DNA of 23,908 bases from Selenomonadales bacterium UBA7018. GTDB taxonomy: Bacteria > Bacillota > Negativicutes > Selenomonadales > Selenomonadaceae. The DNA lies in contig DJWY01000022.1 in assembly GCA_002448305.1 (NCBI GenBank), positions 1-23,908 on the forward strand, in the 5' to 3' direction. Positions 7,299 to 15,197 of this stretch are shown piece after piece. Every line of letters begins with the position of its first letter. Positions within the stretch are counted from its first letter, which is position 1. The position numbers and the translations under genes were made by a program. The notes below the pieces were generated by a model. The model did not search any database, was not told the origin of the DNA, and worked only from the letters and a program-made list of their open reading frames with translations.

Positions 7299-7908
7299 GA
7301 TTTATTTTTTCCTCCAACTTGTCGAGCTGTCCTAATTTTAATAGTTCCCAAATTTCGCAGGTTAAAAATTGTTCCCAGAAAATTTTTCGTGCCTTGTAAT
7401 TCGGCAAGAGTCGCTTAACTTCCCGCCTGTACTCCGAAATTATTTTTAGCCCTGCGCCGAAATTTTCATCAAATTCCGCCTCTAACATTTGCCGCACGAA
7501 TTTTGAAAACGCTGGAGAGTTCGCGCCGGTAGAGAGCGTCAATAAAAAGTCGCCGCGCCTGATTCTTGACGGCACGTTGAAATTTCCGCCTACTTTGTCC
7601 ACAACGTTGACTAGGATTTTTTGCGACTGCGAGCTTTGCGCCGCGAGCCTGTTGACTTCGGGATTATCTGTCGCCGCGATTAGAATTATTTCGTCGCCGA
7701 GTAGTTCCGGTGAAAAGTTTTCTTTCAGCCAGATAATTTCGCCGCGCTGAAAAAGTTCTTCGACGCCCGCGCAGATTTTCGGAGCTATTACTTTGACGAT
7801 TGCGCCCGCCTCTAGTAGCCCGCGAATTTTTCTTAGTGCGACTTCGCCGCCGCCGACTACGACGCAATTTTTATTTTCTATGTCAAGGTTCAAAGGGTAA
7901 AGTTTCAT
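7252..7908 (-). CDS. Precorrin-2 dehydrogenase / sirohydrochlorin ferrochelatase (Met8/SirC/CysG-N type)
   Basis: A 218-residue NAD-dependent protein that oxidises precorrin-2 to sirohydrochlorin and, in bifunctional members, inserts iron to make siroheme. The N-terminal Rossmann motif VVVGGGEVALRKIRGLLEAG and the following VIAPK are diagnostic, as are LIAATDNPEVNRLAA and the VDKVGGNFNVPSRIRRGDF stretch. The length fits the stand-alone form without the CysG methyltransferase domain. It overlaps the secretin gene by 26 bp and hemA by 47 bp. It could act in siroheme or anaerobic cobalamin synthesis; the PduO adenosyltransferase elsewhere in the window fits the latter. Confidence 0.92.
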   Translation of the reverse strand: MKLYPLNLDIENKNCVVVGGGEVALRKIRGLLEAGAIVKVIAPKICAGVEELFQRGEIIWLKENFSPELLGDEIILIAATDNPEVNRLAAQSSQSQKILVNVVDKVGGNFNVPSRIRRGDFLLTLSTGANSPAFSKFVRQMLEAEFDENFGAGLKIISEYRREVKRLLPNYKARKIFWEQFLTCEIWELLKLGQLDKLEEKINHALESLRLESQNGTD

Positions 7909-9283
7909 TTGCGTTACTCTCCAATACGTGCGCCGTCAAAAAGATTACGAGTTCGGATTCAGATTTGCTCTTGCGATGATTCCTGAACAACGCGCCCAAA
8001 ATCGGCAAGTCGCCTAAGAACGGAATTTTGCTAACTGATTTAGCCTCTTCCGCGCCGATTAGCCCGCCGATAATCATTGGCTCGCCGTCGCGCACAGTGA
8101 CTGTCGTATCAGCCGAGCGCGTGTTGAATCGATATGCGCCCATGTCGGCGACGTATTGCGGCGTGCTAACTTCGGTATGAATCGTGGCAGTTATCGTGCC
8201 GTCGGTATTAACTCGCGGCGTGTACTTCAGAATAATTCCGGCGTCGCGATAGTCAATAGAATTCGTGACGGTCGAATTAGTTGTTTGAACTGTTGGAACG
8301 GGAACGGAACTGCCAACATTAATCACCGCTTCGCGCCCTTGAATTGTCGTGACATTCGGACGGGATAAAATTTTCGCTTTGCCGTCAGTAACAAGCGCGT
8401 TAATCTTCGCCCCGTAATACCACTCGAAAGGATAACCTTCATGACTGCGCCCGAACCGTATGAAGCCAAAGCCAGTCGTCTCATTTGATTTGCGCGTATA
8501 ACTATTTTCTTCGTAATGCGTGACAACGCCTTCGCTATTAGTTCGCGTGTATGAATTGCGGTCGTGTTCGGGATATTGCGGAACGCTTGACCACATCCAC
8601 TCCACGCCGAGATTTTTAGTCGCCTCTTTATCGATAGCTAAAATTTTTGCCTCAACTGAAACTTGCTTTAGTTCAACGTCGATAGTTTCCAAAAGATTTT
8701 TGACGCGCTCATATTCGGTGGGCGTGCCGAAAAGAATCAGCGAATTAGTTTCCGGATTGACATAAACTCTGTCCTTGCGCTTGATATTTTCCGCGTAGTC
8801 GTCGCCGCCGTTGTCGTCGTCATCATTGCGATAAGTATAGCGGTAGGTGTAGGAGCCGTCGGTATTTTTAATGCGCGTCGTTGAGTTCGGGAGCTTTTCT
8901 ACGTCTGGGTCAAGCGACATTATCACTGCCTCTTTCAAAGTCTCCGCGTTGCCAAATTTAATCGGGAAAACGTAGCTTTGCATAACTTCGATACTCGACG
9001 CCGTCACGATATAAACGCCCGCTTCTTGTATGAGCTGTAGACTTTTCGTCTTTGAAATGATTTCTAGAACTTTGAACGGTTCGACGTCCGCCAGCGATAT
9101 TGAAATTTTTCCTTTAACTGAATCATCAATAGAAATGTTAATCCCGCCTGTTTTAGCGACAAGCATAATTGTTGAGCGCAAGTCGGCATCGTGTACGCTT
9201 AGCGTCATTGGTGCGGCGGAAAGAGGCGCGGGCATAAAAAAAGCTGCCGAAGCTATCAGCGGCAGAAATTTTTTCAGATTCAA
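7883..9283 (-). CDS. Outer-membrane secretin (GspD/PilQ family)
   Basis: A 466-residue protein with a signal peptide (residues 1-24, FLPLIASAAFFMPAPLSAAP), an STN-like N0 domain (VAKTGGINISIDDSVKGKIS), an N1/NolW-type domain (VYVNPETNSLILFGTP) and the C-terminal secretin domain (VSVEAKILAIDKEATKNLG, ending PFLGDLPILGALFRNHRKSK with the conserved beta-lip and ELVIFLTAHV). It would form an outer-membrane multimeric channel for a type IV pilus or type II-like system, which implies a diderm cell. It is short compared with many PilQ proteins and lacks an AMIN domain. The start is a TTG immediately after the stop of the upstream GspC/PilP-like gene. Confidence 0.9.
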   Translation of the reverse strand: MNLKKFLPLIASAAFFMPAPLSAAPMTLSVHDADLRSTIMLVAKTGGINISIDDSVKGKISISLADVEPFKVLEIISKTKSLQLIQEAGVYIVTASSIEVMQSYVFPIKFGNAETLKEAVIMSLDPDVEKLPNSTTRIKNTDGSYTYRYTYRNDDDDNGGDDYAENIKRKDRVYVNPETNSLILFGTPTEYERVKNLLETIDVELKQVSVEAKILAIDKEATKNLGVEWMWSSVPQYPEHDRNSYTRTNSEGVVTHYEENSYTRKSNETTGFGFIRFGRSHEGYPFEWYYGAKINALVTDGKAKILSRPNVTTIQGREAVINVGSSVPVPTVQTTNSTVTNSIDYRDAGIILKYTPRVNTDGTITATIHTEVSTPQYVADMGAYRFNTRSADTTVTVRDGEPMIIGGLIGAEEAKSVSKIPFLGDLPILGALFRNHRKSKSESELVIFLTAHVLESNANETLPFEP

Positions 9284-9847
9284 TTACTCCAACTCCTTTT
9301 GAAAGTAAATCCGCGCTCCGTCCTCGAACGTCACGAAGTCGGGCGTTATGTCCGATATTTTCCGCCCGTCAATTTCTTCGCCGATTGTCAGGAATAGCGT
9401 TTCTTTTCCGCGCAGAAACATTGCCGTTTTGTTCGCGCCGCTAATCGCCGTGCCCATTAAGAAAATTTTTTCTTTAGGCTGTTCGGGCGGCGGTTCAAGC
9501 ACAATCGACGGCGCAGGGATTTGCGGCAAGGGCGGCGTAGGTTGCGGCGACTTAACTTCTTCTTCGACTGCGAACGGGTCGCCGATAAAAAGTCTGTCGG
9601 CATTCGCGCCCAAAACTATTTTGACGCCGTCCGGATTTTTCGCGACAGGTAAGACTTTTACAGGTAAATCTTTCGTAGTGGGCGGCAGCTTTTCGTCCAA
9701 AATAATTTCCTCGCCGCCTGAAGTGTCATCAGTTATCCAGAAAATCACAAGGACGATAAAACACACTACAAGCGCAAGCACGCGAATTTTATTCTGCTTG
9801 AGTTCGTCGAGTTCGCGCCGCAAAATTTCTTTGACTTCTTCGGGCAT
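9284..9847 (-). CDS. GspC/PilP-like inner-membrane partner of the secretin
   Basis: A 187-residue bitopic protein: a cytoplasmic stretch with charged helix, one membrane segment (residues about 23-39, LALVVCFIVLVIFWI), a proline-rich periplasmic linker (PQPTPPLPQIPAPSIV) and a small C-terminal beta-domain (GTAISGANKTAMFLRGKETL, then GEEIDGRKISDITPDFVTF) with the pattern of GspC homology-region and PilP domains. Such domains dock on the N0 domain of secretins. The ATG at 9847 is preferred because GGAG lies 7-8 nt before it; an in-frame GTG at 9901 has no site. It sits directly upstream of the secretin with no gap. Confidence 0.75.
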   Translation of the reverse strand: MPEEVKEILRRELDELKQNKIRVLALVVCFIVLVIFWITDDTSGGEEIILDEKLPPTTKDLPVKVLPVAKNPDGVKIVLGANADRLFIGDPFAVEEEVKSPQPTPPLPQIPAPSIVLEPPPEQPKEKIFLMGTAISGANKTAMFLRGKETLFLTIGEEIDGRKISDITPDFVTFEDGARIYFQKELE

Positions 9848-9904
9848 AAATAATCTCCAAAAATTTTTCAGCAGTCTATCATACGCTAAAAAATTTTTCA
9901 ACGA

Positions 9905-10849
9905 CTAGAAAATTCCAATCGTCTTGAAAAGCAATATCCAGCAAAACATAGTTAGGCACGACAACGCCGAAGTGAATACGACGCAGTTGCCCGCTAAGTC
10001 AGAATCTCCGCCCATTTGCTGAGCCATTGCGAAACTTACGACCGCGCACGGCGAAGCGAATATCGCTATCAAAGTCACGAATTCTACTCCCCTGAAGCCG
10101 AATATAAATGCCGCCGTTGATAACATTACTGCCGGTACTAAAATCAATCGTCCGAAAATCGCGCCAAATAATTGCCGCCTATGTTCGTGCGTGCTACCCA
10201 ATTTAAATGACGCGCCCAAAATTATCAGCGCAACCGGAGTTGTCGCCGCCGAAATTTGCCCAATCGGTTTAAGGACGGGCTTTGGCACTTCCACGCCCAA
10301 AATTAAAAACGTCGCGCCCGCTATCGCTCCCAAAATCATTGGATTTTTGAAAACGTCTTTTATAATCGGTACGAGTGCGAATTTCCCATTGCGAAAAGTT
10401 TCAAGAGCGAACACCGCTAGGATATTATAAATCGGCACGATAACTGCAATCATCATTGTTGAGACGGCAATATTTTCGTCGCCGAAAATGTTTGCGACTA
10501 TCGGCACGCCCATTAATACAAAGTTGCTCCGGAAAATCGCTTGCACTATAACGCCGCGCCGCCTATTGTCTGGCTCAATGCGCGGAATAATTATCATCAG
10601 TAAAGTAAAAATTATCAGCACGCCGCCCGCGCCAAAAATCATCAGCTTTGGTCGAAAGCTCGTTGCAAGTTCGGTCGTGTAAATCGAATAGAACATCATG
10701 CAACAGAAAAACACGCGGAAGACCATTCGGTTCATGTGGTTAAGTTCTTCGTCAGTCAGCCACTTGCGAAATTTCACGAACGCGCCGATTGCCATTAAGC
10801 AAAACATTGGGACGATTGCGCTTACTGCTACGATAAAATTATCAAACAT
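9905..10849 (-). CDS. AEC-family transporter (auxin efflux carrier type)
   Basis: A 314-residue polytopic membrane protein with about ten hydrophobic segments, matching the Mem_trans/AEC family (TC 2.A.69), which in bacteria exports or imports organic acids such as malate. Family-like stretches are IVPMFCLMAIGAFVKF near the N-terminus, FRSNFVLMGVPIVANIFG, a TTPVALIILGASF block and FASPCAVVSFAMAQQMGGD. The start at 10849 gives the usual family N-terminus; an ATG at 10858 is also possible, and the ribosome binding site does not settle it. It is the first gene of the minus-strand group leading to hemC, with 57 bp to the next gene. Confidence 0.85.
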   Translation of the reverse strand: MFDNFIVAVSAIVPMFCLMAIGAFVKFRKWLTDEELNHMNRMVFRVFFCCMMFYSIYTTELATSFRPKLMIFGAGGVLIIFTLLMIIIPRIEPDNRRRGVIVQAIFRSNFVLMGVPIVANIFGDENIAVSTMMIAVIVPIYNILAVFALETFRNGKFALVPIIKDVFKNPMILGAIAGATFLILGVEVPKPVLKPIGQISAATTPVALIILGASFKLGSTHEHRRQLFGAIFGRLILVPAVMLSTAAFIFGFRGVEFVTLIAIFASPCAVVSFAMAQQMGGDSDLAGNCVVFTSALSCLTMFCWILLFKTIGIF

Positions 10850-10871
10850 TAATTCCATCCCTACTCTCTAC

Positions 10872-10894
10872 TTCCTAATTCCTAATTCCTAATT
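10872..10894. repeat. Heptanucleotide tandem repeat (TTCCTAA)x3
   Basis: Three perfect copies of TTCCTAA at 10872-10878, 10879-10885 and 10886-10892, followed by TT. They lie in the leader of the AEC gene, near the inferred transcription start of the minus-strand promoter, where they read AATTAGG on the RNA. Confidence 0.9.
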
Positions 10895-10895
10895 A

Positions 10896-10924
10896 ATTTT
10901 ATCACGTTGGCGCACTTAAATAAA
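10896..10924 (-). promoter_or_regulatory. Possible promoter of the AEC-to-hemC operon
   Basis: On the minus strand a TAAAAT -10 (10901-10896) is preceded by an extended-10 TGA and, 17 bp upstream, by a weak TTTATT -35 (10924-10919). Transcription would start inside or beside the TTCCTAA heptad array. The weak -35 keeps confidence low. Confidence 0.35.
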
Positions 10925-10944
10925 TCTTTTACGCGGGCTTTTGG

Positions 10945-10973
10945 TTGACGCGGCAAAACAGGTAAGATATAAT
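10945..10973 (+). promoter_or_regulatory. Sigma-A-type promoter of the glmS operon
   Basis: TTGACG at 10945-10950 and TATAAT at 10968-10973 are separated by exactly 17 bp, one mismatch from consensus. The inferred start near 10980 leaves a leader of about 29 nt containing AGGAGGG before the glmS ATG, too short for a glmS ribozyme. Confidence 0.8.
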
Positions 10974-11008
10974 CGCCGTGATTCAGTAAAATTTCAGGAG
11001 GGAAAAAC

Positions 11009-12838
11009 ATGTGCGGAATTGTTGGATATATCGGAGCGAAAAAAGCGGCACCAATTCTTTTGGACGGGCTGACTAAATTGGAATATCGCGGCTATGATTC
11101 GGCGGGCATTGCGGTCGATTGCGGCGAAAATATTTTCATAGAAAAAACTGTTGGGCGACTCGACGCGCTAAAGGATAAACTTAGAAATAATTTGCCTGAA
11201 GGTACGGTCGGAATAGGTCATACACGCTGGGCGACGCACGGCAGACCCTCTGACAGCAACGCGCACCCTCATACAGATTGTCACGGAGATTTTGTCGTCG
11301 TCCACAACGGTATTATCGAAAATTATTTGCCGCTCAAGGAAGATTTAATCGCTCGCGGACATAAATTTTCTTCCGAAACTGATACCGAAGTTATAGCGCA
11401 CTTGCTGGAAGAAACTTATCGTGGCGATTTCTTGCAAGCCGTTCGCGAAGTTCTAAGCAAAGTTGAAGGTTCCTATTCTCTAGCTTTCATGGCGAAAGCT
11501 CACCCCGATATTTTAATTTGCGCTAAGCAGGACAATCCGCTTGTCGTTGGTTTAGGACGAGGCGAAAATTTCATCGCTTCCGATATTCCCGCGATTATCA
11601 ACCACACGCGCCAGACTTATATTCTTAATGACGGCGAAATTGCGCTTGTCAAAAAAGATTCCGTCGAAATTTTGAACAGGCAGGGCGAGCGCGTCGAAAA
11701 GAAAATTTTCCACGTGACTTGGAACGCTGAGGCGGCGGAAAAGGGCGGCTATGAACATTTCATGCTCAAGGAGATTAACGAGCAACCTAAAGCCGTTCGC
11801 GACACAATGAGCAAGCGCATTGCCAAAGGCGGCGACGCAATTATCCTTGACGAGCTGAACTGGGATAAAAATTTCTTGGACGCTATAGACAAAATTTATA
11901 TCGTGGCTTGTGGCACGGCGTATCATGCGGGGCTTGTCGGGAAATTTTATATCGAGAAACTTGCGCGTAAACTTGTCGAAGTCGATTTGGCTAGCGAATA
12001 CCGCTATCGCGACCCGATTGTTGACGAAAAAACTTTGGTTATAGTCGTAAGTCAATCCGGCGAAACTTCCGACACTTTAGCCGCGCTGAAAGAATCTAAA
12101 CGGCTCGGCGCGAAAACTTTGGCGATAACTAATGTGGTCGGCTCGTCGATTGCCCGCGAAGCTCATCAAGTGATTCATACTTGGGCGGGACCGGAAATCG
12201 CTGTCGCGTCAACTAAAGCTTACACGACGCAATTAATTTTAATGTTCATGCTAGCTTTGTACATGGCGCAAATTTGCTCAACTCTTCCCGCTGAAAGAAT
12301 TTGCGAGTTGATTTGCAAGCTGAAAAAAATTCCTGCGCAGATTAGCGAAACTCTTTCGGACGTGGAGCCGATTAAAACTTTCGCCCGCCAATACGGCTTT
12401 AATGAAGACGTTTTCTATATCGGGCGTTCGCTTGATTACGCCGTTGCTTTGGAAGGTGCGCTCAAGCTCAAGGAAATTTCCTACATACACGCGGAGGCTT
12501 ATGCGTCGGGCGAACTCAAGCACGGGACGCTTGCTTTAATCGTCGAAGGCGTTCCGGTTATCGCGCTCGCCACGCAGAAGAGCGTTTACGAAAAAACTTT
12601 GTCGAATATCAAGGAAGTTAAAGCACGCGACGCGATTGTTATTGGCATTGCGGCGGCGGGCGATATTGAGCTTGAAAAATATCTTGACCACGTTATCTTT
12701 GTGCCGGAGACTGATGAACTTTTAATCCCATTGTTGACGGTCGTTCCGTTGCAACTTCTTGCCTACTACGCCGCGATAACTCGTGGTTGCGACGTTGATA
12801 AACCGCGCAATCTCGCAAAGTCGGTGACAGTCGAGTGA
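11009..12838 (+). CDS. glmS: Glutamine--fructose-6-phosphate aminotransferase (isomerizing)
   Basis: Makes glucosamine-6-phosphate from fructose-6-phosphate and glutamine, the entry to UDP-GlcNAc for peptidoglycan and wall polymers. The 609-residue protein is full length: an N-terminal Ntn-hydrolase glutaminase domain with nucleophile Cys2 (MCGIVGYIG), GHTRWATHG and SSETDTEV, then two SIS sugar-isomerase domains (ACGTAYHAGL; VSQSGETSDTLAAL; LEGALKLKEISYIHAEAY) and the conserved C-terminal KPRNLAKSVTVE. The ribosome binding site AGGAGGG precedes the ATG. Its stop overlaps the GTG start of the downstream methyltransferase by 4 nt, implying translational coupling. Confidence 0.98.
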   Translation: MCGIVGYIGAKKAAPILLDGLTKLEYRGYDSAGIAVDCGENIFIEKTVGRLDALKDKLRNNLPEGTVGIGHTRWATHGRPSDSNAHPHTDCHGDFVVVHNGIIENYLPLKEDLIARGHKFSSETDTEVIAHLLEETYRGDFLQAVREVLSKVEGSYSLAFMAKAHPDILICAKQDNPLVVGLGRGENFIASDIPAIINHTRQTYILNDGEIALVKKDSVEILNRQGERVEKKIFHVTWNAEAAEKGGYEHFMLKEINEQPKAVRDTMSKRIAKGGDAIILDELNWDKNFLDAIDKIYIVACGTAYHAGLVGKFYIEKLARKLVEVDLASEYRYRDPIVDEKTLVIVVSQSGETSDTLAALKESKRLGAKTLAITNVVGSSIAREAHQVIHTWAGPEIAVASTKAYTTQLILMFMLALYMAQICSTLPAERICELICKLKKIPAQISETLSDVEPIKTFARQYGFNEDVFYIGRSLDYAVALEGALKLKEISYIHAEAYASGELKHGTLALIVEGVPVIALATQKSVYEKTLSNIKEVKARDAIVIGIAAAGDIELEKYLDHVIFVPETDELLIPLLTVVPLQLLAYYAAITRGCDVDKPRNLAKSVTVE

Positions 12839-13602
12839 GACCTTATTTCAAGGACGAAAATTCCAAGTTATATCTTGCCAATTCGCTTGAACTGTTGGAA
12901 AATCTTCCTGCCGAATCTGTCGACGTGATTTTTGCCGACCCGCCCTATTTCCTGTCAAATGACGGCATAACTTGCAAAAGCGGCAAGGCGGTTTCGGTCA
13001 ATAAGGGCGATTGGGACAAAGCCGCGACGCTTGACGATAAGCATAAATTTAATCTGGAATGGATTGGACTTTGCAAAAATATTCTCAAGCCGAACGGCAC
13101 GATTTGGATTAGCGGCACTTTGCATAATATTTATTCGGTTGGCATGGCTCTTGAACAGGAAAACTTTAAAATTATGAACAATATAACTTGGCAGAAAACT
13201 AATCCGCCGCCGAATCTTTCGCGCAGATATTTTACGCACAGCACGGAAACTATTCTTTGGGCTAAAAAATCTGCCGACGCTAAACATTTTTTTAACTACG
13301 AGCTGATGAAGGAACTTAACGGCGGCAAGCAAATGAAGGACGTTTGGAGCGGAGCTTTGACGCCGCATAAAGAAAAAATTTTCGGCAAGCACCCGACGCA
13401 AAAGCCGCTTTACCTGCTGAAAAAAATTTTGCTGGCGTCCACTCGTGAAAGCGATTTAGTCTTAGACCCTTTCTGCGGTTCGGGTACAACTGGCGTTGCT
13501 TGCAAACTTTTGGGCAGAAAATTTATCGGGATTGACAACGACCGCGATTTTATTGCTTTGGCTAAGGAAAGGATTATGCGCGCTGATGAACAGAAATTTT
13601 GA
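12835..13602 (+). CDS. DpnA-like GATC adenine-N6 DNA methyltransferase (beta class)
   Basis: A 255-residue methyltransferase closely resembling DpnA (M2.DpnII), which methylates adenine in GATC. Catalytic motif IV DPPY is at residues 35-38 and the SAM-binding motif DPFCGSGTTG lies near the C-terminus, the order of beta-class enzymes. DpnA-like stretches include DPPYFLSNDGITCKSGKAVS, GTIWISGTLHNIYSVGMALE and RYFTHSTETILWA. The start GTG overlaps the glmS stop, with no separate promoter or strong ribosome binding site seen. The classical Dpn system also has DpnM (alpha class); none is present in this window. The protein presumably protects host DNA from the DpnII-like nuclease that follows. Confidence 0.93.
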   Translation: MRPYFKDENSKLYLANSLELLENLPAESVDVIFADPPYFLSNDGITCKSGKAVSVNKGDWDKAATLDDKHKFNLEWIGLCKNILKPNGTIWISGTLHNIYSVGMALEQENFKIMNNITWQKTNPPPNLSRRYFTHSTETILWAKKSADAKHFFNYELMKELNGGKQMKDVWSGALTPHKEKIFGKHPTQKPLYLLKKILLASTRESDLVLDPFCGSGTTGVACKLLGRKFIGIDNDRDFIALAKERIMRADEQKF

Positions 13603-14425
13603 GGCTTGGCTCAAAACTTTTCGCGACTCGATTAACGATTACGACTACTACACCGACTTTGCAAAAGTTTACGAGCACGCTGAGCAGTTCAAGCCGGAAA
13701 TTTATCTTTTGAACTCGCTAGTTGGTTCGGAAAATATCGAACGGGATTTTGAAAATCTTTTGGCGAAATATCCCGCGTGCTTAAAGGCGATTCCGATTCT
13801 TTTAGCCGTCCGCTCAGATGAAATTTCCTGCCGCGATATAAATTATAATTTCAACAAGCCGAATCAATCCGCCGAGCAATATAAATATTTCATGCGGGCA
13901 ACGGGACTTTTCGACTTATTGCAAAATCGTATCGTCGCCAACTTATATGATTACGTGACAGGCGTCGAGGTCGGGCTTGATTCAAACGGCAGAAAAAATC
14001 GCGGCGGTCATCAAATGGAAAATCTCGTGGAAAAATTTCTGAACGCGGCGGGCGTTACTTACTACAAGGAAATTTATCTTGCCGACGTGGAGAAAATGTT
14101 TGGGCTTGACTTATCGACGATTTCTGCGCAAGGAACTTCGACTAAGCGTTTTGATTTTGTCGTCAAGACTTCTGATAAGGTCTTTGGCATTGAGACGAAT
14201 TTTTATGCAAGTGGCGGCTCAAAGTTGAATGAAACTGCGCGTAGTTATAAAATGATTGCTGAGGAGTCGAAAAATATTAGCGGCTTCAAATTCGTTTGGA
14301 TAACCGACGGAAAGGGTTGGAAATCTGCGCGGAAGAATTTAAAAGAAACTTTTCTAGTCCTTGACACGCTGTATAATATTGCGGACTTAGAGGACGGAAT
14401 TTTTCGGGAGCTTTTCAATGACTGA
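13586..14425 (+). CDS. DpnII-like type II restriction endonuclease (GATC)
   Basis: A 279-residue protein resembling DpnII, which cuts unmethylated GATC. Recognisable stretches are FEAWLKTFRDSINDYDYYTD, FDLLQNRIVANLYDYVTGVE, GLDSNGRKNRGGHQMENLVE and SGGSKLNETARSYKMIAEES. The probable catalytic core is KRFDFVVK followed by VFGIETNFY, a PD-(D/E)xK-like arrangement with Asn at the usual Lys position, as I recall for DpnII itself. The start at 13586 overlaps the methyltransferase by 17 bp, placing nuclease synthesis behind methylase translation. It overlaps the next gene by 8 bp. GATC is absent from the window, which fits an active or long-resident system. Confidence 0.93.
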   Translation: MNRNFEAWLKTFRDSINDYDYYTDFAKVYEHAEQFKPEIYLLNSLVGSENIERDFENLLAKYPACLKAIPILLAVRSDEISCRDINYNFNKPNQSAEQYKYFMRATGLFDLLQNRIVANLYDYVTGVEVGLDSNGRKNRGGHQMENLVEKFLNAAGVTYYKEIYLADVEKMFGLDLSTISAQGTSTKRFDFVVKTSDKVFGIETNFYASGGSKLNETARSYKMIAEESKNISGFKFVWITDGKGWKSARKNLKETFLVLDTLYNIADLEDGIFRELFND

Positions 14426-15152
14426 ACGAGTAGAAATTTTAGGCGTGAACGTCGACGCAGTGACAATGGCGCAAGCGGTCGAGCGCGTGATAAATTTAAT
14501 CGGCGAAAATAATCCGGCAATCGTGGCGACAGCTAATGCCGAAATGTTATTGCGTGCAACTCACGACGACGAGTTGAAAAATATTTTGAACGCGGCAAGC
14601 TTAGTTGTTCCTGACGGCGCGGGAACAGTTTGGGCGGCGCGTCATCTTGGAAAAGTTATGCCGGAACGTGTCGCGGGCTTCGATTTAGTTCAAGAGCTAA
14701 TGAAGATTGCGCCTGCGCGGGATATAAAATTTTTCCTGTTCGGCTCTGCGCCTAGTATCGCTGATAAGGCAAAACTAAAAGCCGAGACGCTTTATCCCGG
14801 CATAAAAATTGTCGGGACGCGCAACGGCTACTTTAAAGCGGACGACGAGCCGGAAATTATTTCGCAGATTAAAAATTCGGGCGCAGATATTTTGCTTGCG
14901 GCATTGGGTGTACCTAAGCAGGAAAAGTGGCTTGCGAAGTATAAGGACGAACTGAAAATCCCTGTATCAATCGGCGTGGGCGGAACTTTTGACGTAATGG
15001 CGGGCGTAGTTAAGCGTGCGCCGCTATGGATGCAAAAAGCGCGTTTGGAATGGCTTTTCCGTGCAATGTTGCAACCGAGCCGCGCAGGAAGATTAGTCGC
15101 CCTGCCAAAATTCGTTCTGAAAGTTCATAAGCAGAAAACAGCTAAAAGCTAA
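14418..15152 (+). CDS. tagA: WecG/TagA/CpsF-family glycosyltransferase
   Basis: A 244-residue GT26 enzyme, which transfers N-acetylmannosamine(-uronic acid) type residues to undecaprenyl-linked GlcNAc during wall teichoic acid or surface polysaccharide synthesis, on the cytoplasmic face of the membrane. Motifs are TANAEMLLRA, the catalytic-site VPDGAGTVWAARHLG, FLFGSAPSIADKA, LLAALGVPKQEKWL and GVGGTFDVMAGVVKRAP. It begins 8 bp before the end of the DpnII-like gene. The last codons run into a heptanucleotide repeat. Teichoic acid is not expected in a diderm, so an envelope polysaccharide role is more likely; the exact sugar is not known. Confidence 0.9.
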   Translation: MTERVEILGVNVDAVTMAQAVERVINLIGENNPAIVATANAEMLLRATHDDELKNILNAASLVVPDGAGTVWAARHLGKVMPERVAGFDLVQELMKIAPARDIKFFLFGSAPSIADKAKLKAETLYPGIKIVGTRNGYFKADDEPEIISQIKNSGADILLAALGVPKQEKWLAKYKDELKIPVSIGVGGTFDVMAGVVKRAPLWMQKARLEWLFRAMLQPSRAGRLVALPKFVLKVHKQKTAKS

Positions 15153-15182
15153 AACCTAAAACCTAAAAGCTTAAACCTAAAA
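15141..15182. repeat. Heptanucleotide tandem array between tagA and psd
   Basis: Six consecutive 7-bp units: GCTAAAA twice, CCTAAAA twice, GCTTAAA and CCTAAAA. The array starts in the last codons of tagA, supplies its TAA stop, and ends one base before the GGAG preceding psd. Confidence 0.85.
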
Positions 15183-15197
15183 TGGAGCGTGAAAATT

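Noticed and set aside
9348..9908. 186-codon plus-strand open frame
   Set aside because: Antisense shadow of the GspC/PilP-like gene; Ser/Gly/Thr-rich without domain or ribosome binding site.
10974..11008. glmS ribozyme/riboswitch
   Set aside because: The promoter leaves a leader of only about 29 nt, far too short for the ribozyme.
14245..14520. Possible minus-strand control gene (C-protein) for the restriction system
   Set aside because: The 91-codon minus frame at the DpnII/tagA junction has no helix-turn-helix pattern and overlaps two recognised genes.
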